Origin: Acidipropionibacterium sp.
GTDB taxonomy: Bacteria; Actinomycetota; Actinomycetes; Propionibacteriales; Propionibacteriaceae
Assembly (NCBI GenBank): GCA_022647765.1
Contig: JALCLH010000009.1
Coordinates: forward strand, 62,001 to 126,000
Direction: 5' to 3'
Length of the DNA: 64,000 nt
In this document: positions 21,405 through 30,126 of the stretch, piece by piece
Layout: each line of letters starts with the position of its first letter
How positions within the stretch are numbered: position 1 is the stretch's first letter
Program-made: the position numbers and the translations under genes
The notes under the pieces: generated by a model
Told to the model about the DNA's origin: nothing
Databases searched by the model: none
What the model saw: only the letters and a program-made list of their open reading frames with translations

Positions 21405-21547
21405 CCGAGAACCTCTCTTCCGTTACAGATCATAAGTTGGCTTCCATGGGCTGCACTCGGACCACCGAGATCCAGCTGTGATCCTTGTTTGACAGCATCT
21501 TAAGAGCAGGATGTGACGACCCGGTTTCAGTAACACGCGTGCAACAT

Positions 21548-22426
21548 ATGACACATATCTTTATCATCATGGAGGACTTGAGAGAGATCTCGCCCGAGCA
21601 GACGGCCGATCCGCACACCACTCCGCGCGGCTCTGACGGCCCGGACCGGGCGGTGCGGTTGTTCAGCGGCACGCTGTCGGCGGCGAGGGAGTTCGGTGAG
21701 GCGACCCGCCTCTACCGCCGCACCTTCAACTACGACCTGCCCCAGCTGTCCCTCAACGCGAACCTGCTCAGCGCCCTGGGCCGCCACGGCGGATCCTCGG
21801 TCGGCGTGCGTCGGGACTCCCCCGAGGGCCCGCTGGTCGGCTTCGCCTATGGCTTCGCAGCCCTGGACCCGCAGTCCCACAAGCTCTTCCACTACTCCCA
21901 GGCGGCGGTCGTGGACCCGAGCATGCAGGGTCGCGGGATCGGCCGGATCCTCAAGCTGCGGCAGGCCGAGGTGGCGCGCTCGTGGGGGGCCACCCACATG
22001 CGCTGGGGGTACAACCCGCTGTTCGCCCGCAACGCCCACTTCAACCTCGACTCGCTGCGCGGAGTGGGGCGCGACTTCGTCGTCGACTACTACGGCCGCC
22101 CGCACAGCGACCGGATGATCGTCGAATGGGACCTGCGCGACGGCGGGGACCACTACGCCGACCAGCACGAGATCCCCCTCCCCGAATCGCTGAAGGACGC
22201 CGAGCCGGCCACCGCGGTGCCCGGCGACGACGGCGTCTGGATCCCGATCCCGTCGTGGATCGTCGCCGGGGACAACTCGGAGGAGGGCGCCGAGGCGGTC
22301 CGCGACACCCTGCGCCAGACCCTGTCGGCGGTGATGGCGTCCGGTCTGGTGCTCGTCTCCTGCCGCAGGCTAGGGTCCGAGATGTCGGTCTACCGAGCGG
22401 TAGCGGACCGGGGAGGAGCCCTGTGA
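21548..22426 (+). CDS. GNAT acyltransferase (COG3375-like; candidate D-amino acid N-succinyltransferase)
   Basis: About 292 residues. The acyl-CoA site is AAVVDPSMQGRGIGRILKLRQAEVA, with the Q/R-x-x-G-x-G/A loop, followed by MRWGYNPLFARNAHFNLDSLRGVGRDFVVDYYG (given here in part as a landmark). The NPL..RNA.FN...G pattern marks the COG3375 branch, which includes the succinyltransferase of N-succinylamino acid racemase operons. It would transfer a succinyl group from succinyl-CoA to an amino group. The start is uncertain: ATG 21548 and ATG 21569 both lack a ribosome site, so the mRNA may be leaderless. Its stop overlaps the next start (GTGA). Confidence 0.78.
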   Translation: MTHIFIIMEDLREISPEQTADPHTTPRGSDGPDRAVRLFSGTLSAAREFGEATRLYRRTFNYDLPQLSLNANLLSALGRHGGSSVGVRRDSPEGPLVGFAYGFAALDPQSHKLFHYSQAAVVDPSMQGRGIGRILKLRQAEVARSWGATHMRWGYNPLFARNAHFNLDSLRGVGRDFVVDYYGRPHSDRMIVEWDLRDGGDHYADQHEIPLPESLKDAEPATAVPGDDGVWIPIPSWIVAGDNSEEGAEAVRDTLRQTLSAVMASGLVLVSCRRLGSEMSVYRAVADRGGAL

Positions 22427-23196
22427 ACAGCCCAGACGTCGGCATCCCTGATGGCGGCCCGCCCTCCGGCGGCGCTCATCTCACCGATTCCTACCCCGCC
22501 GATTCCCATCCCGCTGAACCGCATCCCGCCGATCCGAGTACGGACAGGGGCCCCTCGAGCCCCCGCGACTGGATGCTGCGGCTGCGTCCCAACACCAGCG
22601 CGGAGGCCCTGCAGGCGCGTCTGATGGAGGCCGAACGGGTCTCCCTGGAGAACACCTTCGCGACCCTGGCCGCCGACTCGAGCCTGTCCCTGGCGGCCGG
22701 TCTGATCCTGGCCTCCCGGCGCAAGTACATCGCCGGGGCGGGGAAATCGGCGGCCTATGCGGCCCTGCTCAACGCCGATCTGGCCGCCACCCTGCCCAAT
22801 GTGATGCTGATCGGCGCCGGGCCGAGCGCCACCGACGTGCTGAGCGACGTCCGCCCGACCGACGTCTGCATCGTGTTCAGCCTTCGCCGCTACCGCACCG
22901 AGACGGTGCGACTGGGCCGCCTGTTCGCCCGATCGGGGGGCCGGCTGGTGGTCGTCAGCGACGACCGTCAGGCGCCCTTGGCGGCCTGCGCCAGTGTGCT
23001 GATCCTGGTCGACACCGGCTCGGTCTCCTTCGCGGACTCCCCCACCGCGATGGCCGCCGTCTGCCATCTGCTGAGCTCGGTGGCCAGCGCCTCCGCCAAG
23101 GGGGCGAGACGCCGTCTCGCCAATCGGGACACCGCCACCTCGGCGCTGGGAATCTACTGGGACGAGTGCGACCAGGAGAGCGAGAGGATCTCATGA
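22423..23196 (+). CDS. SIS-domain protein without HTH (RpiR-like C-terminal domain)
   Basis: 257 residues from GTG 22423, which overlaps the GNAT stop (GTGA) and has GGGAGGAG upstream. A disordered His/Pro/Asp-rich N-terminus of about 45 residues leads into a helix bundle (SAEALQARLMEAERVSLENTF). A sugar-isomerase (SIS) fold follows: KYIAGAGKSAAYAAL, IGAGPSATDVLSDV, CIVFSLRRYRTETVRLGRLF, LVVVSDD, and a C-terminal helix. It corresponds to an RpiR regulator without the DNA-binding domain. Its stop overlaps the racemase start (ATGA), so it belongs to the same unit, but its role there is unknown. Confidence 0.75.
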   Translation: MNSPDVGIPDGGPPSGGAHLTDSYPADSHPAEPHPADPSTDRGPSSPRDWMLRLRPNTSAEALQARLMEAERVSLENTFATLAADSSLSLAAGLILASRRKYIAGAGKSAAYAALLNADLAATLPNVMLIGAGPSATDVLSDVRPTDVCIVFSLRRYRTETVRLGRLFARSGGRLVVVSDDRQAPLAACASVLILVDTGSVSFADSPTAMAAVCHLLSSVASASAKGARRRLANRDTATSALGIYWDECDQESERIS

Positions 23197-24311
23197 GAAT
23201 CACCCGGGTGCAGCTCTTCGAGGTCCGTCTTCCGCTGGTCCACCGGTTCCAGACCAGTTCCCACGCCAAATCCACCCTCGACCACATCCTGGTCGAGGTC
23301 ACCGACGCCGACGGTCGGGTCGGGTGGGGGGAGATCGCCTCCCCGGCCGGGCCCTTCTACTGCTCCGAGACGACGTCGACGGCCTGGGACATCTGCGTCA
23401 ACTTCCTGCTGCCGAGGGTGCTGGACGCCGACTGGGAGCATCCCGAGCAGGTGGACGCGCTGTGGTCGCGGATCCGGGGGCACGAGTTCGCCAAGGCCGG
23501 ACTGGTCGGGGCGGCCTGGGACCTGTGGTGCCGGGCCGAGGGCGTGCCGCTGGGGGCCGCTCTGGGGGGCACCCGCGATCGGGTGCGGGCCGGCGTCTCG
23601 CTGGGCATCGAGGCCACCATCGACGACCTGCTGACCCAGGTCGCCCATCAGGTCGAGGCCGGATATCACCGGGTCAAGCTCAAGATCGGCCACGACTGGG
23701 ACATCGAGCCGGTGCGCGCGGTGCGCGGGGCCTTTCCCGATCTCGATCTCCATGTGGATGCCAACGGCGTCTACGCCAGCGACGACCAGACCCTGGATCA
23801 TCTGGCCGCGCTCGACGCCTTCGGCCTCACGATGATCGAGCAGCCCTTCGCTCCCCGCGACCTGCTGGGCCATGCCCGGCTCCAGCGGCGGATCGGGACC
23901 GATGTGTGCCTCGACGAGTCGGTGGTGGATCTGCACGATCTGGAGTTGATGATCGCCCTGGCGGCCGGCCGGGTGCTCAACATCAAGGTCTCGCGGATGG
24001 GCGGGCTGACCGTGGCCCGGGCGGCCCACGACATGGCTCGCGACGCCGGAATCCCGGTGTGGTGCGGGGGAATGCACGAGTTCGGCATCGGCCGGGCGGC
24101 CAATGTAGCGATCTCCTCGCTGCCGGGGTTCACCCTGCCCTCCGACGTCTCCGGCTCCGACAAGTACTACGCCCGCGATGTCATCACCCCCCCGGTGATC
24201 GCCCGCGACGGATGGGTGGAGGTGCCCGCCGCCCCCGGCCTGGGGTATCAGGTCGATGTCGAGTGGGTGAAGGCCAACACCCTGCGCAGCTTCGACAGCG
24301 CCGAGGTCTGA
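23193..24311 (+). CDS. Enolase-superfamily N-succinylamino acid racemase / o-succinylbenzoate synthase type
   Basis: 372 residues. The MLE-subgroup catalytic set is present: KLK at 162-164, metal ligands D189 (HVDANGVY), E216 (MIEQPF) and D241 (LDES), and the second base K265 (NIKVSRMGG). The N-terminal capping domain begins MRITRVQLFEVRLPLVHRF, as in the NSAR/OSBS family. These enzymes racemise N-acylamino acids by proton exchange between the two lysines, and some also make o-succinylbenzoate. The operon with a GNAT acyltransferase and an M20 hydrolase, and without men genes, favours racemase use. It is translationally coupled to the SIS gene. Confidence 0.85.
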   Translation: MRITRVQLFEVRLPLVHRFQTSSHAKSTLDHILVEVTDADGRVGWGEIASPAGPFYCSETTSTAWDICVNFLLPRVLDADWEHPEQVDALWSRIRGHEFAKAGLVGAAWDLWCRAEGVPLGAALGGTRDRVRAGVSLGIEATIDDLLTQVAHQVEAGYHRVKLKIGHDWDIEPVRAVRGAFPDLDLHVDANGVYASDDQTLDHLAALDAFGLTMIEQPFAPRDLLGHARLQRRIGTDVCLDESVVDLHDLELMIALAAGRVLNIKVSRMGGLTVARAAHDMARDAGIPVWCGGMHEFGIGRAANVAISSLPGFTLPSDVSGSDKYYARDVITPPVIARDGWVEVPAAPGLGYQVDVEWVKANTLRSFDSAEV

Positions 24312-24328
24312 GCCGGGGCACCGGCGCT

Positions 24329-24413
24329 GATCCGCGGAAAACGTACGAGACCGCCCCTGATCCGGGGCTTGGGCCGCAGCCAGAGCCGTCGTCTCGTAAG
24401 AAATCCGGGGATC
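24329..24413. repeat. Imperfect extragenic palindrome (type D)
   Basis: The 23-bp ends at 24329-24351 and 24391-24413 match as inverted repeats in 18 of 23 positions (GATCC...TACGAGAC outside in). The centre includes a smaller hairpin, CCCCTGATCCGGGG. It lies between the convergent racemase and EamA genes, so it could serve as a bidirectional terminator. Only one copy was seen. Confidence 0.55.
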
Positions 24414-24463
24414 CGCCCCAGAGCCTCCGCGTCGAGGGCATCGGGCGGTGCCACGAAGGCCCC

Positions 24464-25324
24464 CTAGAGGCTGATCGCCGCGATACCGGCGAGGACGACG
24501 CCGGCTCCGGTGAGGCGGCGCACGAGGTCGCCCTCGTGGAAGAGCCGCCAGGAGAGGAGCGAGCCGATGACGATGGACGATTCTCGCAGGGGTGCGACCA
24601 GCGCCACCGGCGCGGTGCGCATGGCGGTGAGGACGAGGATGTAGGCCAGTGGCGAGAACACCGCGATGACCAGGATCGGCACGGCGTCGGCGCGGACAGT
24701 GGCCGCGGCCCGATTCCGCCTGCGCAGCGCGCTCGGCAGCAGCAGCACGGTCTCCATCAGGAGATTGCCGGCGTAGTAGCTGATGGGCGGCAGATGAAGC
24801 CGAGTGATCGAGTAGCTGTCCCAGAGGGTGTAGCTGGCGATCGTGACGCCGGTGGCCACTCCCCACAGCACCCCTCGCAGAGGGCGACTGCTCCCGGTGC
24901 CGAAGGGGTTGCCAGCGACCACCAGGATGCCGGCGATGACGACGAGAGCGCCGAGAAGTTCGACCGGGCTGAGCCGCCCTCCGAGCACGAGGATCGCGAA
25001 CAGCATGGTCAGCACCGGACCCGTGCCGCGAGCCACCGGGTAGACCACACCGAGCTCGGCGCGGTCGTAGCCGGCCTGCAGAGTCAGCGAGTAGACCAAG
25101 TGCAGCACCGCCGAGACGGTGGCGCCGACCGCGAGCTGCCAGCTGAGCTCCTGGCGTCCCGTGACCAGGAGAGCGGCGCTGATCGGGAGGCACAGCAGCG
25201 CCGAGGCGCAGGTGTAGGCCCAGACGAACACGACGGTGTCGCCCTTCTTGTACTTCGACGCCAGATTCCAGATCGCGTGGGTCACCGCGGCGATGAGGAC
25301 GATGGCGATGGTGCCGGGGCTCAT
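24464..25324 (-). CDS. EamA/DMT family transporter
   Basis: 286 residues with about ten hydrophobic helices in two repeated EamA halves, including VTHAIWNLASKYKKGDT and a second half from LRGVLWGVATGVTIASYTLWD. It is a drug/metabolite-superfamily exporter of the inner membrane; relatives export amino acids or other metabolites. The ATG at 25324 overlaps the stop of the RpiR gene (ATGA), so the regulator probably controls it. Its convergent neighbour is the racemase operon. Confidence 0.82.
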   Translation of the reverse strand: MSPGTIAIVLIAAVTHAIWNLASKYKKGDTVVFVWAYTCASALLCLPISAALLVTGRQELSWQLAVGATVSAVLHLVYSLTLQAGYDRAELGVVYPVARGTGPVLTMLFAILVLGGRLSPVELLGALVVIAGILVVAGNPFGTGSSRPLRGVLWGVATGVTIASYTLWDSYSITRLHLPPISYYAGNLLMETVLLLPSALRRRNRAAATVRADAVPILVIAVFSPLAYILVLTAMRTAPVALVAPLRESSIVIGSLLSWRLFHEGDLVRRLTGAGVVLAGIAAISL

Positions 25325-26208
25325 CAGGAGATATCGAACAGGTTGATGCCCGCGCGCTCCGCGCGCCGGCTCCGCTCGGGATCGCGCAGGGCGAGGGTCG
25401 CGGTGAGCGCATCGACCACCACGAGCTGCGCGAGGCGGCTGCCTGCGGCGGCCATCTGAGTGGGCAGCGGCGCACCGCCGACCACGAGCGCGATGCCCAC
25501 CAGGGTCGCCAGCGGCGTCTCGTACTGGTTGGTGATCGCGATGAGGGTGGCGCCGGCAGAGGATGCCGCGGCTGCGACGGCGAGGGTCGTCGCCGTGCGC
25601 CCGGTGGAGCTGACGATGATGGCGACGTCGTCCGGTTCGAGAAGCCGGGCCGCGATCATCGCCGACTCATGATCCGGGATGCCGCTCGTCGTCACGCCCA
25701 GCGCGCGGAGGCGGAAGACCGCGTCGGCGGCGACTGTCGAGGAGGGGCCGGTGCCGAAGGCGAGCACCTGGCGAGCCCCCCGTATCGCGGCGACCGCCTC
25801 ATCCAGGGCAGCGGGATCCAGGGCTCCGCCGAGTGCGGTGAGCGCATCCGTGCCCGTGCGTATGGAGGCCTCGACCACCGCGGCGGTGGGCGCACCCGCG
25901 GTGAGTGCCGCGGGCGGTGCGAAGAACTCGGTGGTGCCACGGGCACGGGCGATCTCGAGCTTGAGTTCGGTGAATCCGGCGAATCCAATCGCGCGTGCAG
26001 CGCGGATCACGCTCGGGGCGGAGACGCCGGCGCGGGCGGCGACCTCCGCGGTCGTCGCGGCCCCCACGAACAGCGGGTCGGTCAGCAGGAGGCCGACGAC
26101 TTTGGCCTCGCTCGCGGGGAGATCTCCGCTGCGCGCCTGGATGGTCCCCAGCCAGCGCCCGAGAGCCTCACCCTCATAAGTAACGCCATTACCGGCGGCT
26201 TGAGTCAT
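25324..26208 (-). CDS. MurR/RpiR family transcriptional regulator
   Basis: 294 residues from ATG 26208. The N-terminal HTH includes ASEAKVVGLLLTDPLF and TTAEVAARAGVSAPSVIRAARAIGF. The C-terminal SIS domain (QVLAFGTGPSSTVAADA, IIVSSTGRTATTLAVAAAA) binds phosphosugars or related ligands in known members. No ribosome site precedes the start, so the transcript may be leaderless. The open frame continues upstream to 26478 without a plausible start. It forms an operon with the EamA gene. A SIS-only relative lies 2 kb away in the racemase operon, so cross-talk is conceivable. Confidence 0.83.
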   Translation of the reverse strand: MTQAAGNGVTYEGEALGRWLGTIQARSGDLPASEAKVVGLLLTDPLFVGAATTAEVAARAGVSAPSVIRAARAIGFAGFTELKLEIARARGTTEFFAPPAALTAGAPTAAVVEASIRTGTDALTALGGALDPAALDEAVAAIRGARQVLAFGTGPSSTVAADAVFRLRALGVTTSGIPDHESAMIAARLLEPDDVAIIVSSTGRTATTLAVAAAASSAGATLIAITNQYETPLATLVGIALVVGGAPLPTQMAAAGSRLAQLVVVDALTATLALRDPERSRRAERAGINLFDIS

Positions 26209-26290
26209 GCGCAACAGAGTAACGGCACACTTCGATCTTTCACAGCCCGGGGTCCGGTCATGGTCCGCACGGCCGTGCCAGGATGTCCCC

Positions 26291-26953
26291 ATGACCGTGA
26301 GCCGCACCAACGACCTCCACTTCGCGTCGTGGCTGGCCGACTGGGAGAGCCCGCAGTTCGCCGGGAGTCTCTTCGCGCAGCACCGGAAAATCACCGGGCA
26401 CGACGCCGAGCAGAACACTGGGCATGACGCCGACGACGGCTCCGAGGACATGTCCCCCGAAGTTCTGGCCGCCCTCATCGGGTGCCTGCGATCGGTGACC
26501 CCGCCATACCTGGCCGTCGAGGTGACCTATGGCGAGTGGACCGGCCGTCCAGGATTCTGGGGCCGACCCACCGACACCAACCTCCCGCCGACCGATGCCG
26601 GCGGACGGCTGACCCGGATGTCGGTCTGGGCCGTCGGCAAGGGAGTCAGAATCACGGCTTTCGGATCTCGCCAACGCGCACTCACTCGCCAGTGGTGGGA
26701 TCAGCTGCTGCACACCCCGCTGAGTTTCCAGGGTCGTGACTACGCGCTCTTCCGGGGCCCACTGGACGCCGTCACCCAGTGGGAGTCCCCTCTGGGCAGG
26801 CTGCCGTTCCGCCACAGCCCCGATCTCATCTGGCCCGACGACCACTCCTGGCTGGTGATGACGTCGCCGGAGGGCGGGACAGACATCTGGGGAGACGACC
26901 GGCTGGCCGCCGCCCTGGACGCCGATCCCGTCCTCGGGGATGTGCTGCGGTAG
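26291..26953 (+). CDS. Hypothetical protein
   Basis: 220 residues, starting MTVSRTNDLHFASWLADWES. It is soluble, with several Trp-rich stretches (YGEWTGRPGFWGRPTD, WWDQLLHT, LIWPDDHSWLVMTSPEGGTDIWG). The end WGDDRLAAALDADP resembles actinobacterial proteins of unknown function that may be immunity-like, but no family can be named safely. It is divergent from the RpiR gene. The start at 26291 was chosen over the in-frame ATG at 26207 because the latter overlaps the regulator's own start. Confidence 0.55.
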   Translation: MTVSRTNDLHFASWLADWESPQFAGSLFAQHRKITGHDAEQNTGHDADDGSEDMSPEVLAALIGCLRSVTPPYLAVEVTYGEWTGRPGFWGRPTDTNLPPTDAGGRLTRMSVWAVGKGVRITAFGSRQRALTRQWWDQLLHTPLSFQGRDYALFRGPLDAVTQWESPLGRLPFRHSPDLIWPDDHSWLVMTSPEGGTDIWGDDRLAAALDADPVLGDVLR

Positions 26954-27236
26954 GCGCTGGGTCGGGGCCAACGGGCCGAGGCTGACACGGCCTGGCTCAC
27001 GGCGACGGAGAGACGGAGAGAGGACCGCGCGACGATCCTGAGCGACCGGGCACCCGGGCGTGCAGTCTCCGGAGCCGGTCCATTACGCTGAATCCACCTG
27101 ATCAACGCCCCGCCCCGTAAAGGCGGGCCAGTGGTCCGCGGCCCCCGGACTCCTCATCGCGCATGGCGACCAGCCGCATCCACCCTCGGTCACCTCCACT
27201 ACTTGCGCGCGCCCTCATCGTTTTCTCTGAGATGCC

Positions 27237-28679
27237 ATGACGAAGAACCTCACCGCCGGTCCGCCGGTCCGGCTGATCCTGATGTTCACCCTTCCCCTGC
27301 TGATCGGCAATCTGTTCCAGCAGGCGTACTCCTTCACCGATGCCGCGGTGGTCGGACGCCTGCTCGGCGTCAACGCGCTGGCTGCGGTCGGCGCCTCCGG
27401 CGCCATCCAGTTCTTCCTCATCGGTTTCGCCATCGGCGCCTCGACCGGCCTGGCGATCCCGGTGGCCCGCGCCTTCGGCGCCGGAGACCTGGCCGCGGTG
27501 CGCAGGCGGGTGGCGGCGGGGATGTTCATCAGCATCGGGATCGCCGCCGGGATCACCCTGGTCGGCACCCTGGGCGCCCGCACGGTACTGGGATGGATGG
27601 ACACCCCCGCCGAGCTGATTCACGACTCGACCGTCTTCCTGGTGGTCCTGAGCTCCGGGTCGGCGGCCCTGGTCGCCTTCAACTTCCTCAGCGCGGTGAT
27701 CCAGGCCCTCGGCGACTCCCGCACCCCGCTGCTCTTCCTGGTGATCTCCTGTCTCATCAACGCCGGCCTGGTGGTGCTCTTCGTCGGCGGGATGGGCATG
27801 GGAGTCGGCGGCGCCGCGGCCGCCACCGTCGTCGCCCAGGGGCTGTCGGTGGCGCTGTGCCTGGTGCTGATCCAACGCCGGATGCCCATCCTGCGGCTGC
27901 ACCGGGCCGATCTCGCGGTCAGCGGCGCCGAGCTGCGCGAGTCGCTGCGCCTGGGCCTGACCCTGGGCTTCCAGATGTCGGTGATCGCCACCGGGGCGGC
28001 GATCCTGCAGTACGGCGTCAACAAGCTGGGGCCCGACACCGTCGCCGCCTTCACGGTGGCGCTGCGGGTCGACCAGATGGCGGTGGCTCCGCTGGCCTCG
28101 GTCGGCGTCGCGATGACGACCTACGTGGCGCAGAACCGGGGCGCGGCGCGGAACCGCCGGATCCGGGTCGGGGTGTTCCGGATGACGCTGATCACCACCG
28201 CGCTCGGCGTCCTGCTCGGAGGGATCATCTACCTGTGGGGCGAGCCCATGGTGCGCCTCTTCGTGGGCGATCAGGCCGACGCCGTGGTGCAGATGGCGCA
28301 CCGCTACCTGGTCATCAACTCTGCTCTCTACTGGCTGCTCGCGATTCTCTTCCTGCTGCGCAACGCCGTCCAGGGGCTCGGGTCGACCGCGATCCCAACC
28401 CTCGCCGGGGTGATGGAACTGCTGGTGCGCAGCGTCGTCGGCCTGCTGCTGATCGGCCAGATCGGCTTCCTCGGCGTCTGCATCGCCGCCCCGCTGGCAT
28501 GGTTCTTCGCCCTGCTGCCGGTGCTGGTGGCCTGGGTGGTGCTGAGACGTCGGCTGGTCGGCGACGAGGAGGCCGTCGAGGCCAGAGCCCGGCGCGAGAC
28601 CGCCGAGGCCGCCGAGGCCGCTGCCATGGTGGACGCCGTCGCCGGCCCCTGCCGGCCCGAGGTCACCGCATGCCGGTGA
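27237..28679 (+). CDS. MATE family efflux transporter
   Basis: 480 residues with twelve helices in two homologous halves. It begins [28 protein letters not shown] and has the family landmark [18 protein letters not shown] proteins export cationic drugs or metabolites using a proton or sodium gradient. A charged C-terminal tail rich in Ala, Glu and Arg follows the last helix. Its 3' end overlaps the convergent ispF end by 17 bases. No regulator is adjacent. The 283-bp gap upstream holds no recognisable gene. Confidence 0.88.
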   Translation: MTKNLTAGPPVRLILMFTLPLLIGNLFQQAYSFTDAAVVGRLLGVNALAAVGASGAIQFFLIGFAIGASTGLAIPVARAFGAGDLAAVRRRVAAGMFISIGIAAGITLVGTLGARTVLGWMDTPAELIHDSTVFLVVLSSGSAALVAFNFLSAVIQALGDSRTPLLFLVISCLINAGLVVLFVGGMGMGVGGAAAATVVAQGLSVALCLVLIQRRMPILRLHRADLAVSGAELRESLRLGLTLGFQMSVIATGAAILQYGVNKLGPDTVAAFTVALRVDQMAVAPLASVGVAMTTYVAQNRGAARNRRIRVGVFRMTLITTALGVLLGGIIYLWGEPMVRLFVGDQADAVVQMAHRYLVINSALYWLLAILFLLRNAVQGLGSTAIPTLAGVMELLVRSVVGLLLIGQIGFLGVCIAAPLAWFFALLPVLVAWVVLRRRLVGDEEAVEARARRETAEAAEAAAMVDAVAGPCRPEVTACR

Positions 28680-29160
28680 CGAGCGCGCTGGCGATCGCCG
28701 CCACGCCCTCGCCCCGGCCGGTGAAGCCGAGATGGTCGGTCGTGGTCGCCGAGACCGAGACGGGCGCGCCGACCAGTCCGGCGAGCAGCTTCTCGGCCTC
28801 CAGACGCCGCGCCGCCATTCTGGGACGGTTCCCGATCACCTGAACCGCGACATTGCCCACCCGCCATCCGGCATCCGACAGCATCCGCACGGTCTCGGCC
28901 AGGAAGGCGGCCCCGGACGCCCCGGCCCACTCGGGCCGGTCGGTGCCGAAGTTCGAGCCCATGTCTCCCATCCCGGCGGCCGACAGCAGGGCGTCGCAGA
29001 TGGCGTGGACGGCGACGTCGCCGTCGGAGTGGCCGGCGAGCCCGGCCGGCTCGTCGGGGAAGTACAGCCCGGCGACGTGCATCTCGACCCCGTCGACGAG
29101 CTGGTGGACGTCGGTCCCGATCCCGGTGCGCATCGTCGGCGTCATCCCTGTCATCCCCAT
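28663..29160 (-). CDS. ispF: 2-C-methyl-D-erythritol 2,4-cyclodiphosphate synthase
   Basis: Up to 165 residues. [10 protein letters not shown] holds the metal-binding Asp-x-His. [19 protein letters not shown] gives the third ligand and the family signature, [13 protein letters not shown] follows, and the C-terminal [15 protein letters not shown] closes the active site. IspF cyclises CDP-ME-2-phosphate in the MEP isoprenoid pathway. The ATG at 29160 shares a base with the ispD stop (TGATG); the start could also be the later ATG before RTGIG. It is translationally linked to ispD. Confidence 0.92.
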   Translation of the reverse strand: MGMTGMTPTMRTGIGTDVHQLVDGVEMHVAGLYFPDEPAGLAGHSDGDVAVHAICDALLSAAGMGDMGSNFGTDRPEWAGASGAAFLAETVRMLSDAGWRVGNVAVQVIGNRPRMAARRLEAEKLLAGLVGAPVSVSATTTDHLGFTGRGEGVAAIASALVTGMR

Positions 29161-29936
29161 CAGCCCCGGTGCCGGTGGGAGGGTCTGGGATCCAGTCCGC
29201 TGAGGACCCGGCGCACCCGGCGTCCCGAATGGTGCCCGGCGCCGGCGGTGGCCTTGACCAGGGTCTCGGCGATGTCGAGATCCATCGGCTCGGTGATCTT
29301 CAGCGCCATCCGGGAGCCCTCGACCAGCTCGACCGGGTAGCCGTAGCGCTGACAGCAGGACACGTCGTCGGTCACCTCACCGCCCTCGGCGTGCAGCTTC
29401 TCGTGACACGCGGTGATGATCTGGCGATCGAATCCCTGGGGGGTCTGCACCGCGCGCAGCGTGGACCGGTCGATCACCGTCGAGCCGTCCTCGTCGAGCC
29501 GGCGGATGGTGTCGACCACCGGCACCGCCGGGGTCACCGCGACCGCCCCCGCGTCGAGGGCCGCCAGGACGCTCTCCACGACATAGGCGGGCACCAGTGG
29601 CCGGGCGGCGTCGTGGATGAGGACCTTCGTCGACCGTGACAGTCTCGGACTGATCTTGATGGCCTGCAGGCCGTTGTGCACCGACTCCTGGCGGGAATCG
29701 CCGCCGGTGGCGAAGCGCACCGGGATGGGGGACGCCGCCAGCGCCAGCCTGAAATGGTTGTGCATCCCGGCCTTGACCACCACCACGGCGTCTGTGCACC
29801 CGCCGGCCGCCATCGCCTCCACCGCGACGGCCACCACGGCCTTGCCGGTGAGCTCCCTCACCTGCTTGGGCACCGGTCCACCGAACCTCGTCCCGAGGCC
29901 CGCGGCCATCACGAGTGCCACCACAGGTTCTGACAT
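29160..29936 (-). CDS. ispD: 2-C-methyl-D-erythritol 4-phosphate cytidylyltransferase
   Basis: 258 residues from ATG 29936. The nucleotide-binding motif is [17 protein letters not shown], with [34 protein letters not shown] and [10 protein letters not shown] after it; all are catalytic or substrate regions of IspD. The enzyme couples CTP to MEP. A 30-residue basic tail ([20 protein letters not shown]) follows the conserved end. In most actinobacteria carD lies directly upstream; here a polyol operon separates them. Confidence 0.93.
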   Translation of the reverse strand: MSEPVVALVMAAGLGTRFGGPVPKQVRELTGKAVVAVAVEAMAAGGCTDAVVVVKAGMHNHFRLALAASPIPVRFATGGDSRQESVHNGLQAIKISPRLSRSTKVLIHDAARPLVPAYVVESVLAALDAGAVAVTPAVPVVDTIRRLDEDGSTVIDRSTLRAVQTPQGFDRQIITACHEKLHAEGGEVTDDVSCCQRYGYPVELVEGSRMALKITEPMDLDIAETLVKATAGAGHHSGRRVRRVLSGLDPRPSHRHRG

Positions 29937-30003
29937 GGCTGTGACTCTATCGTCCCGTCGCCGGGCCGGGGCGCTCGCCGGCATTCCCCCTGCTGCACAT
30001 CAC

Positions 30004-30035
30004 CTGTCTTGTGATGCAGCTGTCTTGTCATGCAG
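30004..30035 (+). promoter_or_regulatory. Two tandem 16-bp repeats, candidate SorC operator
   Basis: CTGTCTTGTGATGCAG (30004-30019) is followed directly by CTGTCTTGTCATGCAG (30020-30035), 15 of 16 identical. They lie 92-123 bases before the start of the SorC-family gene. Tandem head-to-tail sites fit cooperative binding by a tetrameric SorC regulator; this is an inference. Confidence 0.5.
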
Positions 30036-30052
30036 CACTTGTCAGTGCCGTC

Positions 30053-30084
30053 CTGCCAATTCAGTACGGTGCTGCCAATACAGT
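30053..30084 (+). promoter_or_regulatory. Second pair of direct repeats upstream of the SorC gene
   Basis: CTGCCAATTCAGT (30053-30065) and CTGCCAATACAGT (30072-30084) repeat with a 19-base period, 12 of 13 identical. They lie nearer to the start codon than the first pair and may mark a second operator or overlap the promoter. Confidence 0.45.
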
Positions 30085-30126
30085 GAGGACACGCAAGCAC
30101 ACGATCGATGGCCACGAAGGACCGCC

